A DNA stretch of 37,101 bases, taken from the NCBI GenBank assembly GCA_018713425.1, contig DVOT01000059.1, positions 1 to 37,101 of the forward strand. Reading direction: 5' to 3'. The stretch is from Alectryocaccomicrobium faecavium (GTDB taxonomy: Bacteria > Bacillota > Clostridia > Christensenellales > Aristaeellaceae). The notes beneath the pieces were generated by a model. That model had not been told where the DNA came from. It searched no databases and was given only the letters and a program-made list of their open reading frames with translations. Of this stretch, positions 8,024 through 15,443 are shown one piece after another. The translations under genes and the position numbers were made by a program. Numbering within the stretch: position 1 is the stretch's first letter; each line of letters starts with the position of its first letter.

Positions 8024-8703
8024 TGCGGTTTCCTCAGCACATAGCCCACGCCGCGCACGGTGTGGATCAGCTTTACGCCGAAGGCGTCGTCGATCTTCGC
8101 GCGCAGGTAGCGGATGTACACGTCCACCACATTGGTTTCGCCCATGAAATCATAGCCCCACACGTGTTCCAGAATCTGGTCGCGCGTGAGCACGATGGAC
8201 TGGTTCTCCATCAGCATTTGCAAAAGTGTGAATTCCCGGTGCGTGAGTTCAATGGGCGCGCCATTGTAAGCAACCGTATGCCGCGCCGGATCCAGCGCGA
8301 GCGCCCCGCAAGTCAGCCCCTCCGCGCCCTGCGCCGCCCCACCGCGCTTGCGCAGCGCCGCACGGATGCGCGCCAGCAATTCTTCAATCTCAAATGGCTT
8401 GGTGATATAATCGTCCGCGCCCGTGTCCAGGCCCGTCACCTTGTCCATCACCGCGTCGCGCGCCGTGACCATGATCACGGGCACATCGCTGGCGCGGCGC
8501 AGGCGACGCAAAAGTTCCATGCCGCTCATGCCCGGCAGCATCACATCCAGCAGCACCAAATCCACGCCGCCCGCCTGCGCCTTTTCCAGCCCATCGCGCC
8601 CATCCGCGGCCTTTTCCACCGCGTAACCTTCGTGCAGAAGCTCCAGTTCGATGAAGCGGGCCAGCTTTTCCTCGTCTTCCACAATCAGGATTCGCTCCGC
8701 CAT
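8020..8703 (-). CDS. OmpR/PhoB-family response regulator
   Basis: The protein has 227 residues. The receiver domain (1-115) has acidic residues E-D-E-E near the start, phospho-acceptor Asp53 (L-L-L-D-V-M-L-P-G) and the conserved Lys in Y-I-T-K-P-F. A winged-helix DNA-binding domain of the OmpR type (about 128-225) ends in T-V-R-G-V-G-Y-V-L, the usual signature. It is the first gene of a two-gene operon with the kinase. The upstream gene ends with a hairpin terminator at about 8715-8762, so the pair must be transcribed either by read-through or from a promoter in the short gap. Confidence 0.94.
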   Translation of the reverse strand: MAERILIVEDEEKLARFIELELLHEGYAVEKAADGRDGLEKAQAGGVDLVLLDVMLPGMSGMELLRRLRRASDVPVIMVTARDAVMDKVTGLDTGADDYITKPFEIEELLARIRAALRKRGGAAQGAEGLTCGALALDPARHTVAYNGAPIELTHREFTLLQMLMENQSIVLTRDQILEHVWGYDFMGETNVVDVYIRYLRAKIDDAFGVKLIHTVRGVGYVLRKPQ

Positions 8704-8714
8704 TGTCCTACCCC

Positions 8715-8762
8715 CAAATCAAAGGGCTGCCATACGCGCCTTCTGATCCGCGATGGCAGCCC
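8715..8762 (-). terminator. Hairpin terminator after the DUF4342 gene
   Basis: A perfect 10-bp inverted repeat, GGGCTGCCAT (8724-8733) with ATGGCAGCCC (8753-8762), is followed on the minus strand by TTTGATTTG. It lies between the stop codon of the DUF4342 gene and the start of the response regulator gene. Confidence 0.6.
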
Positions 8763-8786
8763 AGCCATTTTGAAAAATCGCGAGCG

Positions 8787-9335
8787 CTATTTCTGGGAAT
8801 TCTCTTCGCTGTCGCCATGAATGACCTCTGCCTTGAAGCTATCGGCCATGTCGCTCGCCTTGGAAATCGTATCGTTGATCGCATCGCTGCCGAGGTTCGG
8901 GCCCCGGAACGAATAGCGGAAATCGGTGAACAGACCCACCACCAGCAAGATAATCATCAGCCAGAACAGGAACGGAATCAGTACCACCAGCACTGTCACC
9001 GGCAGGGAGAGAATTTCCTCGCCATGGCGGCTCACCACAAAGGAATTGGCATTGCCGATTTGAATCAGCTTGCGCAAGAACTGACCCAGGCGGCGCATGC
9101 CACTCTTAAAGTCGCTCTCATCCTGCGCGCCCTTCTTGCCGTTTTCCGGTTTCGCCTGCGTTTCCTCCTGTGCGGTGGAATACGCCGCCCCCTTATCCGT
9201 AACCTTGCCCTGGCGTTCGAGCAGCACCATGGCGTCCAAAATATCCCAATTGCTCTCTTCCAGCGCGGCCTTCGCTTCCTCATAGGTCACATTCGCCTTG
9301 CTGCGCAGCAGTTCCACCATTTCATAATTCGTCAT
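8787..9335 (-). CDS. DUF4342/UBA-like domain membrane protein
   Basis: The protein has 182 residues. The first 45 match the DUF4342-type, UBA-like three-helix domain: M-V-E-L-L-R, V-T-Y-E-E-A-K-A-A-L-E, and W-D-I-L-D-A-M-V-L-L-E. This fold also occurs at the N-terminus of elongation factor Ts. A charged linker (46-95) leads to a basic segment and one strongly hydrophobic helix (about 109-135), followed by a polar tail of 45 residues. The gene appears to stand alone: a TATAAT promoter lies upstream and a hairpin downstream. GGAGG is found eight bases before the ATG. Molecular function is unknown. An N-terminal cytoplasmic domain on a membrane anchor suggests a tethered protein-protein adaptor, but this is only inference. 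Confidence 0.8.
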   Translation of the reverse strand: MTNYEMVELLRSKANVTYEEAKAALEESNWDILDAMVLLERQGKVTDKGAAYSTAQEETQAKPENGKKGAQDESDFKSGMRRLGQFLRKLIQIGNANSFVVSRHGEEILSLPVTVLVVLIPFLFWLMIILLVVGLFTDFRYSFRGPNLGSDAINDTISKASDMADSFKAEVIHGDSEENSQK

Positions 9336-9379
9336 CGTTCCAGCCTCCGTTTGTTTTCTTTTTTCCTTTCGACGCTGGC

Positions 9380-9388
9380 ATTATACCA
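9380..9388 (-). promoter_or_regulatory. Extended -10 promoter of the DUF4342 gene
   Basis: On the minus strand the sequence TGGTATAAT is an extended -10 element about 45 bases before the start codon. No clear -35 is seen. Confidence 0.55.
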
Positions 9389-9467
9389 TCCGAAAATTAC
9401 AGCGTCCTTGAAAAAGATGAGAAACGGATTAAAATCCCCTGCGAATTTGCTAGGAAGCGCGTATCCA

Positions 9468-10826
9468 TCAATTGAAGGTGATGGAACCCGAGCCCTGGCC
9501 CGACTGCATGCCGCCCTGCTCCGTGGACGCGCCCGCGCTCGCGGAAGCGGGATTGCTCTCCAGCGTTTCCACAAAGAAATCCACCACGCCCGCGCGCACC
9601 TTTTCGAACACGGCGGGCAGCGTGCCGCTTAGGCCCATGCTGTGGTAGCCCCCGGCGACTTCCAACGTTTGCGCGCCGATCTGCTCCGCGCAGGCCAGCG
9701 CGGTTTCCACGGGGATCATGGCGTCCTGCGTGCCGTAAATGATCAGGGAATTTTCCCGCTCCGCATAGGTCTGGAAGAGCAGTTCCAGGGAGAAGAGGTC
9801 CTCGTACCAACTCGTACTGATGCGGTATTCCCGCCCATTGGAAGTGGTGGTGAAATAGCCGTCCTGCTGCGCCTGCTGGTACTCGCCCATATAGATATCG
9901 CGCATATTGACCATGCCCGCGGGCGCGATCAGCACCATCGCGTGGCAAATGTCCGGCTGGGCGAGGGTGGCGCGCAAGGTGACCAGCGTGCCCAGGCTAT
10001 AGCCCAGCAGGCCAACGGCGTTTGCATCCACTGGCAAATTGTTCAGCGCCCACTCGCAGCAGGTGATCACGTCGCTCGCCATGCCCGTCAAGTTGTTATA
10101 CTGGAAATCCGCCGGGGAATCGCCGCAGCCGGCGAAATCCATGCGCAAAGACGCGATGCCCCGCTCCGCCAGCGCCACGGCGAGCGCCGTAAAGCCGCCG
10201 CGCTGGTTGCGCTCCGCCAGAAAGCCATGACTCATCACGACCAGCGGAAACGGCCCTTCCCCCGCAGGCAGGGTATAGGTGGCCGTGATGTCGTATTGCT
10301 CGCCGGGAATGGTTACATCCACATTGGTGATGCCCGCTGGAATCGTGACGATCATCCGCGCGTTCGCGCCGCTGCCGGAAACCGAGATGCCGTCCAGCGA
10401 AGAACCGCCGCCGCTCGAAGAGCCGCTGCCGGAAGAACTCCCGCCGCCCGAAGAGCCGCCATCCGAAGGCTTCTGCGTTGGCGCGGGCGTCGCCGTACCG
10501 GGCGCGGGCGTGCCGCCCCACACTTCCGCCGTGGGATCCGGGTTCACCGGGGGGAGCGTCGCTTCCGGCGTGGGAGCGGGTGCGTCCGTGGGAGCGGGCG
10601 CGTCCGTGGGAGCGGGCGCATCCGTGGGAGCGGGCGCGTCCGTGGGGGCAGGCGCATCCGTGGGGGCAGGCGCGTCCGTGGGCGCGGAGCCTCCCTGCTC
10701 CCCGCCAGAAACATCCACCCAGCCATCCGTGCCGCCGCCGGTTTGCTCTCCTTCCGCCAGGGCCCCAAAGGCCAACAAAGCCACGAGCATCCAAGCCAGC
10801 ATCGCGCGCAATCCTTTACGCATCAT
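9468..10826 (-). CDS. Secreted alpha/beta hydrolase with Pro-Thr-Asp-Ala repeat linker
   Basis: The protein has 452 residues. Residues 1-24 are a signal peptide ending A-L-A before Glu, with no lipobox. Residues 48-88 hold seven copies of P-T-D-A-P-A, and residues of about 121-143 are a Gly/Ser-rich linker. The alpha/beta hydrolase domain then spans about 165-425. It shows the oxyanion motif M-S-H-G-F (198-202), the nucleophile elbow G-Y-S-L-G with Ser277, Asp368 in Y-G-T-Q-D, and His395 in G-G-Y-H-S, i.e. a complete catalytic triad. This looks like an extracellular esterase or acyl hydrolase; the substrate is not evident. The start overlaps the 3' end of truA by 11 bases, with GGAGG inside truA, so it belongs to the ecf-truA operon, which is an unusual place for it. 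Confidence 0.88.
   Translation of the reverse strand: MMRKGLRAMLAWMLVALLAFGALAEGEQTGGGTDGWVDVSGGEQGGSAPTDAPAPTDAPAPTDAPAPTDAPAPTDAPAPTDAPAPTPEATLPPVNPDPTAEVWGGTPAPGTATPAPTQKPSDGGSSGGGSSSGSGSSSGGGSSLDGISVSGSGANARMIVTIPAGITNVDVTIPGEQYDITATYTLPAGEGPFPLVVMSHGFLAERNQRGGFTALAVALAERGIASLRMDFAGCGDSPADFQYNNLTGMASDVITCCEWALNNLPVDANAVGLLGYSLGTLVTLRATLAQPDICHAMVLIAPAGMVNMRDIYMGEYQQAQQDGYFTTTSNGREYRISTSWYEDLFSLELLFQTYAERENSLIIYGTQDAMIPVETALACAEQIGAQTLEVAGGYHSMGLSGTLPAVFEKVRAGVVDFFVETLESNPASASAGASTEQGGMQSGQGSGSITFN
10570..10683 (-). repeat. 18-bp tandem repeat (P-T-D-A-P-A coding)
   Basis: Six near-identical 18-bp units, plus a partial seventh, encode the hexapeptide linker of the secreted hydrolase. The units differ only at a few third codon positions, so the expansion looks recent. 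Copy changes keep the frame. Confidence 0.9.
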
Positions 10827-11553
10827 AAAATACCTCCATCAATGTAAGGCCGCATGCGGGCGCGGTAACGCCCAAATCCAACCGGCTGCCGCTTGCCAGC
10901 GCCCGCTGCACGGCTCCGCTTTCCAGCTTGCCCGTGCCCACGCCGATCAGCGTGCCCGCCAGTATGCGAACCATATTATACAGAAACCCATTTCCGCGCA
11001 CCTGCATGGAAACGCACTTGCCCTGCCGCGCGATTTCGATGGAATGGATGGTGCGCACCGTATCCTTCACCACCGAACCGCTGGCGGCAAACGCGCGGAA
11101 ATCGTGCCGCCCCACGGCGCATTGCGCCTCGCGGCGCATGGCGTCTACATCCAGGGGATACATCACATGCGCATGCGTATTGCGCAAAATCGCGCTGGCA
11201 TGCGCGTCGTTGAAAATCGAGTAGCAATACCACTTGCCCTTCGCGCTGAAGCGGGCGTGAAAATCCTCCGCCACAGCCCGGGAATCGCGAATGCGCACAT
11301 CGGCGGGCAACACCGTATTGAGCGCATAGGCGTATTTTTCCGCTGGAATGCGGGTTTGCGCGTCGAAATGCGCCACTTGTCCAAAGGCGTGCACGCCCGC
11401 GTCCGTGCGGCTCGCGCCCGTGATCGCGTGCGGCTTCCCCGTAAGGCGAAACAGCGCCTCTTCCACCACCTGTTGCACGGCGAGCGCGTTTTCCTGCCGC
11501 TGCCAGCCGGCATAGTTCGTGCCATCGTATTCGATGGTCAACTTCACGCGCAT
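10816..11553 (-). CDS. truA: tRNA pseudouridine(38-40) synthase TruA
   Basis: This enzyme converts uridines 38-40 in the anticodon arm of tRNAs to pseudouridine. From the ATG at 11551-11553 it is 245 residues, the usual length. It opens M-R-V-K-L-T-I-E-Y-D-G-T-N-Y-A-G-W-Q-R-Q, and the catalytic Asp lies in S-R-T-D-A-G-V-H-A. R-F-S-A-K-G-K-W-Y-C-Y and G-N-G-F-L-Y-N-M-V-R-I are further family blocks. The ATG shares one base with the ecfT stop (TGATG), so it is translationally coupled. A longer start 30 bases upstream is possible but would add a Gly/Ala stretch unlike the family. Truncation or damage is not seen. Confidence 0.95.
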   Translation of the reverse strand: MRVKLTIEYDGTNYAGWQRQENALAVQQVVEEALFRLTGKPHAITGASRTDAGVHAFGQVAHFDAQTRIPAEKYAYALNTVLPADVRIRDSRAVAEDFHARFSAKGKWYCYSIFNDAHASAILRNTHAHVMYPLDVDAMRREAQCAVGRHDFRAFAASGSVVKDTVRTIHSIEIARQGKCVSMQVRGNGFLYNMVRILAGTLIGVGTGKLESGAVQRALASGSRLDLGVTAPACGLTLMEVFYDA

Positions 11554-12356
11554 CAGATCAGCCCCCGCACCAGCACCACGCACGCAATGAGCGCCGCCAG
11601 CGTCAAAAACGCCATAAGGTCGATGCGCGCGTATTTCAGCACCTTCATGCGCGTGCGGCCCGTGCCGCCCCGGTAGCAGCGCGCCTCCATGGCGAGCGCC
11701 AGTTCGTCCGCCCGGCGGAACGCGCTCACGAACAAGGGCACCATCAGCGGCACCATGGCCCTGGCCCGGCGCAGCAGATTGCCGCTTTCGAAATCCGCGC
11801 CGCGCGCCATCTGCGCGCGCATGGTCTTATCCGCTTCTTCCAATAGCGTGGGCACAAAGCGCAGCGCGATGGACATCAGCATGGCCAGCTCGTGCGCCGG
11901 AAAATGGATCTTTGCCAGCGGCCGCATCATGCGCTCCAAGCCGTCCGTCAGGGCGATGGGCGAGGTCGTGAGCGTGAGAATCTGCGTGCCCAGCACCAAC
12001 AGCATCAGGCGGATGGCCATAAACGCCGCGTTTTTGAGACCCACATCCGTCACGCGGATGAAATTCCACTGCCACAAAGTGTTCCCCGTAGAGGTAAAAA
12101 ACGTGTTTAGGGCGAAGGTGATGATCACGATGGCCAGAATTGGCTTCACCCCGCGCACCAAAAAGCGCATGCCGATGCCCGTGATGCTGGCGGCCAGCAC
12201 GATATACGCCAGCACAATGGCGTAGCCCGTGAAGGAGCTCACGCAGAACACGGCCAGAATCAAGCCGATGGTCATCCAGATCTTGGTGCGCGGATCCAGG
12301 CGGTGTACGACGCTATCGCCCGGGAAATACTGCCCCAGGGTAATGTTCTTAAGCAT
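11553..12356 (-). CDS. ecfT: ECF transporter transmembrane (T) component EcfT
   Basis: This is the membrane scaffold of an energy-coupling factor importer; it joins the two ATPases to interchangeable substrate-binding S components. It is 267 residues from the ATG at 12354-12356 (M-L-K-N-I-T-L-G-Q-Y). Early membrane helices are I-W-M-T-I-G-L-I-L-A and beyond. The cytosolic coupling helices carry the Ala-Arg-Gly-type signatures M-A-R-G-A-D and A-R-C-Y-R-G. The start overlaps the end of ecfA2 by eight bases. No S component is encoded in the window, as expected for a shared (group II) module. Confidence 0.94.
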   Translation of the reverse strand: MLKNITLGQYFPGDSVVHRLDPRTKIWMTIGLILAVFCVSSFTGYAIVLAYIVLAASITGIGMRFLVRGVKPILAIVIITFALNTFFTSTGNTLWQWNFIRVTDVGLKNAAFMAIRLMLLVLGTQILTLTTSPIALTDGLERMMRPLAKIHFPAHELAMLMSIALRFVPTLLEEADKTMRAQMARGADFESGNLLRRARAMVPLMVPLFVSAFRRADELALAMEARCYRGGTGRTRMKVLKYARIDLMAFLTLAALIACVVLVRGLI

Positions 12357-13218
12357 GGCAGTCCTCCCCTTCCGCACCCAGGCAAGCGGCGATCGCACCG
12401 GCCAGTTCTTCCATCTCGAACATGCCGCTGGGGATTTCAAACCCCTTCTCGCGCAGGCGGTTCGCCAACTGCGCGCAGGCGGGAATGCCCAGCCCCATGG
12501 CGGCCAGTTCGTCCCCATGCGCGAACACCTGCGCGGGCGGCGCGTCAAAGGCCACCTTGCCATGGTTCATCACGATGATGCGCGAACACATCCGGGCCAC
12601 ATCGTCCATGGAATGGCTCACCATGATCACGGTCACGCCCCCGCGCGCATGGTAATCGCGCACCAGGGCGAGCATTTCCCGGCGGCCGCGCGGGTCCAGC
12701 CCGGCGGCGGGCTCGTCCAGCACCAGCACGTTGGGCCGCATGGCCAAAACGCCCGCGATGGCCACCCGGCGCTTTTGCCCGCCGGAAAGGTCGAAGGGCG
12801 AGCGGTCGAGCAAATCCTCCGAAAGGCCCACGATCTGCGCGGCTTCGCGCACGCGCGCCTCCACGTCCGCGGCATCCAGCCCCAAATTGTTCGGCCCGAA
12901 GGCGATGTCTTTGCGCACGGTTTCTTCAAACAGCTGATACTCTGGATACTGGAACACCAACCCCACCGCCCGGCGCACATCGCGCAGGTTGGTATCCTTG
13001 TCGTTGAGGTTCAGGCCGTTCACATACACGCTGCCCAGCGTGGGCTTCAAAAGCGCGTTCAAGTGCTGCACCAGCGTGCTCTTGCCGCTGCCCGTGTGCC
13101 CGATGACGCCCACAAACTCCCCATCCGCAATGGAGAGGGAAACGCCGTCCAGCGCGCGGGTTTCAAACGGCGTGCCCGGCATATAGATATATGTGGCGTT
13201 TACGACTTCAATCGGCAC
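12349..13218 (-). CDS. ecfA2: ECF transporter ATPase EcfA2
   Basis: The second ATP-binding subunit of the ECF module has 289 residues. Walker A is G-H-T-G-S-G-K-S-T, the Q-loop F-Q-Y-P-E-Y-Q-L-F, the signature L-S-G-G-Q-K-R-R-V-A, Walker B V-L-V-L-D-E-P, and the H-loop V-S-H-S-M. The opening M-P-I-E-V-V-N-A-T-Y-I-Y is typical of EcfA2. It overlaps the end of ecfA1 by 19 bases and the start of ecfT by eight. With EcfA1 it powers uptake of vitamins or metal ions by whichever S components the cell makes. Confidence 0.95.
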   Translation of the reverse strand: MPIEVVNATYIYMPGTPFETRALDGVSLSIADGEFVGVIGHTGSGKSTLVQHLNALLKPTLGSVYVNGLNLNDKDTNLRDVRRAVGLVFQYPEYQLFEETVRKDIAFGPNNLGLDAADVEARVREAAQIVGLSEDLLDRSPFDLSGGQKRRVAIAGVLAMRPNVLVLDEPAAGLDPRGRREMLALVRDYHARGGVTVIMVSHSMDDVARMCSRIIVMNHGKVAFDAPPAQVFAHGDELAAMGLGIPACAQLANRLREKGFEIPSGMFEMEELAGAIAACLGAEGEDCHA

Positions 13219-14036
13219 AGTTCCACCACCATTTCATCCACGGTCATCACATCTTTTGCCGGAATGCCCCGCTTGCGCAGTTCCTCCGCCAGCAAGATCA
13301 TCTCCGGCGCGTCCAGCCCCAGGGCGCGGATTTCCTCCACGCGCGTGAACACTTCCAGCGGCGCGCCTTGCATGGCGATCTTCCCCTCGTCCATCACCAG
13401 GAGGCGCTCCGCCTGCGCGGCCTCTTCCATAAAGTGGGTTATCCATATGACGGTTACGCCGCCCGTTTTGTTCAATTCCCGCACCACGCGCATCACTTCC
13501 GCCCGGCCGGAGGGGTCGAGCATGGCAGTCGCCTCGTCGAACACGATGATTTCCGGCCGCATGGCCAAAACGCCCGCGATGGCCACGCGCTGCTTCTGCC
13601 CGCCGGAGAGCATGTGCGGCGCGCTGAGCGCGTACTCCTCCATGCCCACGGTTTTGAGCGCCGCGTCCACCCGGCGGCGGATCTCCGCGCTCGGCACGCC
13701 CAGATTTTCCAGTCCAAAGGCGACGTCCTCCTCCACGATGGTCGCCACAATCTGGTTATCGGGGTTCTGAAAGACCATGCCGCATTTTTCGCGCACGCGA
13801 AAAGCATCGTCCTCATTTTTCGCGACGATGCCCCCCACGCAAATTTCGCCACCCGTGGGCAAAAACAGCGCGTTCATCAGCTTGGCCAGCGTGCTTTTGC
13901 CGCTGCCATTGTGCCCCAAGATGGCGAGAAACTCGCCTTCGTATACTTCAAAGTCCACGCCGCGCACCGCGTCGAACCCATCTTCATACGCGTATGTCAG
14001 CCCCGTGGCTTTGATCACTGCTTTTCTCGTATTCAT
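13200..14036 (-). CDS. ecfA1: ECF transporter ATPase EcfA1
   Basis: The first ATP-binding subunit has 278 residues. Walker A is G-H-N-G-S-G-K-S-T, the Q-loop F-Q-N-P-D-N-Q-I, the signature L-S-G-G-Q-K-Q-R-V-A, Walker B I-I-V-F-D-E-A-T-A-M-L-D-P, and the H-loop W-I-T-H-F-M-E-E. It heads the operon ecfA1-ecfA2-ecfT-truA-hydrolase. No purine-rich ribosome binding site precedes the ATG, unlike almost every other gene here. An extended -10 promoter ends only 10 bases before the start codon, which suggests a leaderless or nearly leaderless mRNA. GTG at codon 7 is a possible but weak alternative start. Confidence 0.94.
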   Translation of the reverse strand: MNTRKAVIKATGLTYAYEDGFDAVRGVDFEVYEGEFLAILGHNGSGKSTLAKLMNALFLPTGGEICVGGIVAKNEDDAFRVREKCGMVFQNPDNQIVATIVEEDVAFGLENLGVPSAEIRRRVDAALKTVGMEEYALSAPHMLSGGQKQRVAIAGVLAMRPEIIVFDEATAMLDPSGRAEVMRVVRELNKTGGVTVIWITHFMEEAAQAERLLVMDEGKIAMQGAPLEVFTRVEEIRALGLDAPEMILLAEELRKRGIPAKDVMTVDEMVVELCRLKS

Positions 14037-14046
14037 AACGCTTCAA

Positions 14047-14055
14047 ATCATACCA
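14047..14055 (-). promoter_or_regulatory. Extended -10 promoter immediately before ecfA1
   Basis: TGGTATGAT on the minus strand is an extended -10 element. Ten bases separate it from the ATG at 14034-14036, so transcription would begin within a few bases of the start codon. Confidence 0.55.
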
Positions 14056-14135
14056 TTCCAACGTTAAATCGCGCGCAAACCCCGGGGGGAATTTCCGAGA
14101 TTTTACAAGAAATCCGCAAAGGTGACGTGCAATTG

Positions 14136-14144
14136 TGTTATCAT
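14136..14144 (+). promoter_or_regulatory. Extended -10 promoter of the pgk-tpiA-gpmI operon
   Basis: TGTTATCAT fits an extended -10 element. The predicted start near 14151 lies about 30 bases before the pgk ATG, with GGAAGGAG (from 14160) between them. No strong -35 is seen. Confidence 0.5.
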
Positions 14145-14179
14145 AGGGAAGGGAAAATTGGAAGGAGCGTGACACCCGT

Positions 14180-15367
14180 ATGTATAACAAAAAGACCATC
14201 GAGGATATCAACGTTTCCGGCAAGAAGGTTCTCGTGCGCTGCGACTTCAACGTGCCGCTCGACGCCGATAAGAACATCACGGACGAAACGCGCATCAACG
14301 CCGCCCTGCCCACCATCCGCTATCTGCTGGATAAGGGCGCGGCTGTGATCCTCTGCTCCCACCTGGGCCGCCCGAAGGGCGAATTCAACATGAAATATTC
14401 TCTCGCGCCGGTGGCCAAGCGCCTGAGCGAGAAGCTGGGCTTTGAAGTGAAGCTCGCCAGCGACGTGATCGGCGAAAGCGCCAAGAAGCTCGCGGCGGAA
14501 GTGAAGCCGGGCGAAGCCATCCTGCTGGAGAACCTGCGCTTCCACGCCGAAGAAGAAAAGAACGATCCCGCCTTCGCGAAGGAGCTCGCCTCCATGGCGG
14601 ATGTGTTTGTGAACGACGCGTTCGGCACCGCGCACCGCGCGCACGCCTCCACCGAGGGCGTGACCCACTACCTCCCCTCCGTGGCCGGTTACCTCATCGG
14701 CAAGGAACTGGACGTGATGGGCAAGGCGCTCACCAACCCGGTGCGCCCGTTCGTGGCCATCCTGGGCGGCGCGAAGGTCAAGGACAAGATCGGCGTCATC
14801 ACCAACCTGATCGATAAGGTTGACGCGCTGCTCATCGGCGGTGGCATGGCCTACACCTTCATCAAGGCGCAGGGCGGCGAAGTGGGCAATTCCCTGCTGG
14901 ATGAAGAGCGCATCGGCCTGGCCAAGGAACTGATGGACAAGGCGGCCGCCAAGGGCGTGAAGCTGATCCTGCCCGTGGACAACGTGATTGGCGACGCGTT
15001 TGACAACGATTGCCACCAGCAGGTTGTCGAAAGCGGCAAGATCCCCGAGGGTTGGGAAGGCCTGGACATCGGCCCCAAGACCTGCGAGCAGTTTGCCGAG
15101 GTGATCCGCACCGCGAAGACCGTCGTGTGGAACGGCCCCATGGGCGTGTTCGAAATGCCGAACTTTGCCAAGGGCACCATCGCGGTGGCCAAGGCCCTGG
15201 CGGAGAGCGATGCGATCTCCATCATCGGCGGCGGCGACAGCGCAGCGGCCATCGAGCAGTTGGGCTTTGCCGATAAGGTGACCCACATCTCCACCGGCGG
15301 CGGCGCTTCCCTCGAATTCCTGGAGGGCAAAGTCCTGCCCGGCATCGCGGCCCTGGAAGACAAATAA
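14180..15367 (+). CDS. pgk: Phosphoglycerate kinase
   Basis: This glycolytic enzyme makes ATP from 1,3-bisphosphoglycerate and ADP in the cytoplasm. The length of 395 residues is typical. Visible family blocks are V-R-C-D-F-N-V-P, S-H-L-G-R-P-K-G, L-L-E-N-L-R-F-H, N-D-A-F-G-T-A-H-R, G-G-A-K-V-K-D-K, W-N-G-P-M-G-V-F-E and G-G-G-D-S-A-A-A-I. It is the first gene of a plus-strand operon with tpiA and gpmI; gap is not present in the window. Codon choice is strongly biased to GGC, AAG and CTG, consistent with high expression. Confidence 0.97.
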   Translation: MYNKKTIEDINVSGKKVLVRCDFNVPLDADKNITDETRINAALPTIRYLLDKGAAVILCSHLGRPKGEFNMKYSLAPVAKRLSEKLGFEVKLASDVIGESAKKLAAEVKPGEAILLENLRFHAEEEKNDPAFAKELASMADVFVNDAFGTAHRAHASTEGVTHYLPSVAGYLIGKELDVMGKALTNPVRPFVAILGGAKVKDKIGVITNLIDKVDALLIGGGMAYTFIKAQGGEVGNSLLDEERIGLAKELMDKAAAKGVKLILPVDNVIGDAFDNDCHQQVVESGKIPEGWEGLDIGPKTCEQFAEVIRTAKTVVWNGPMGVFEMPNFAKGTIAVAKALAESDAISIIGGGDSAAAIEQLGFADKVTHISTGGGASLEFLEGKVLPGIAALEDK

Positions 15368-15388
15368 TCACAGTAGCATCTCTACACC

Positions 15389-15414
15389 GGGGAGGCGGTT
15401 CCGCCCGCTTCCCC
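15389..15414 (+). promoter_or_regulatory. Hairpin between pgk and tpiA
   Basis: A 10-bp stem with one G-T pair (GGGGAGGCGG with CCCGCTTCCCC) and a six-base loop lies in the 76-base gap. Only a weak T-containing tail follows. It may act as a partial terminator or mRNA-stabilising end for pgk. It does not mask the tpiA ribosome binding site at 15431. Confidence 0.45.
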
Positions 15415-15443
15415 CTCTTAATGGAAATATGGAGGAAAAGAAC

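Noticed and set aside
5588..8044. An 818-residue open frame on the plus strand
   Set aside because: It is the antisense shadow of the oxidoreductase and kinase genes. Its His/Arg/Ala-rich composition is typical of antisense frames in GC-rich DNA.
14037..14179. Riboswitch before ecfA1 or pgk
   Set aside because: The gap is only 143 bases and holds two promoters pointing away from each other, leaving leaders too short for a known riboswitch.
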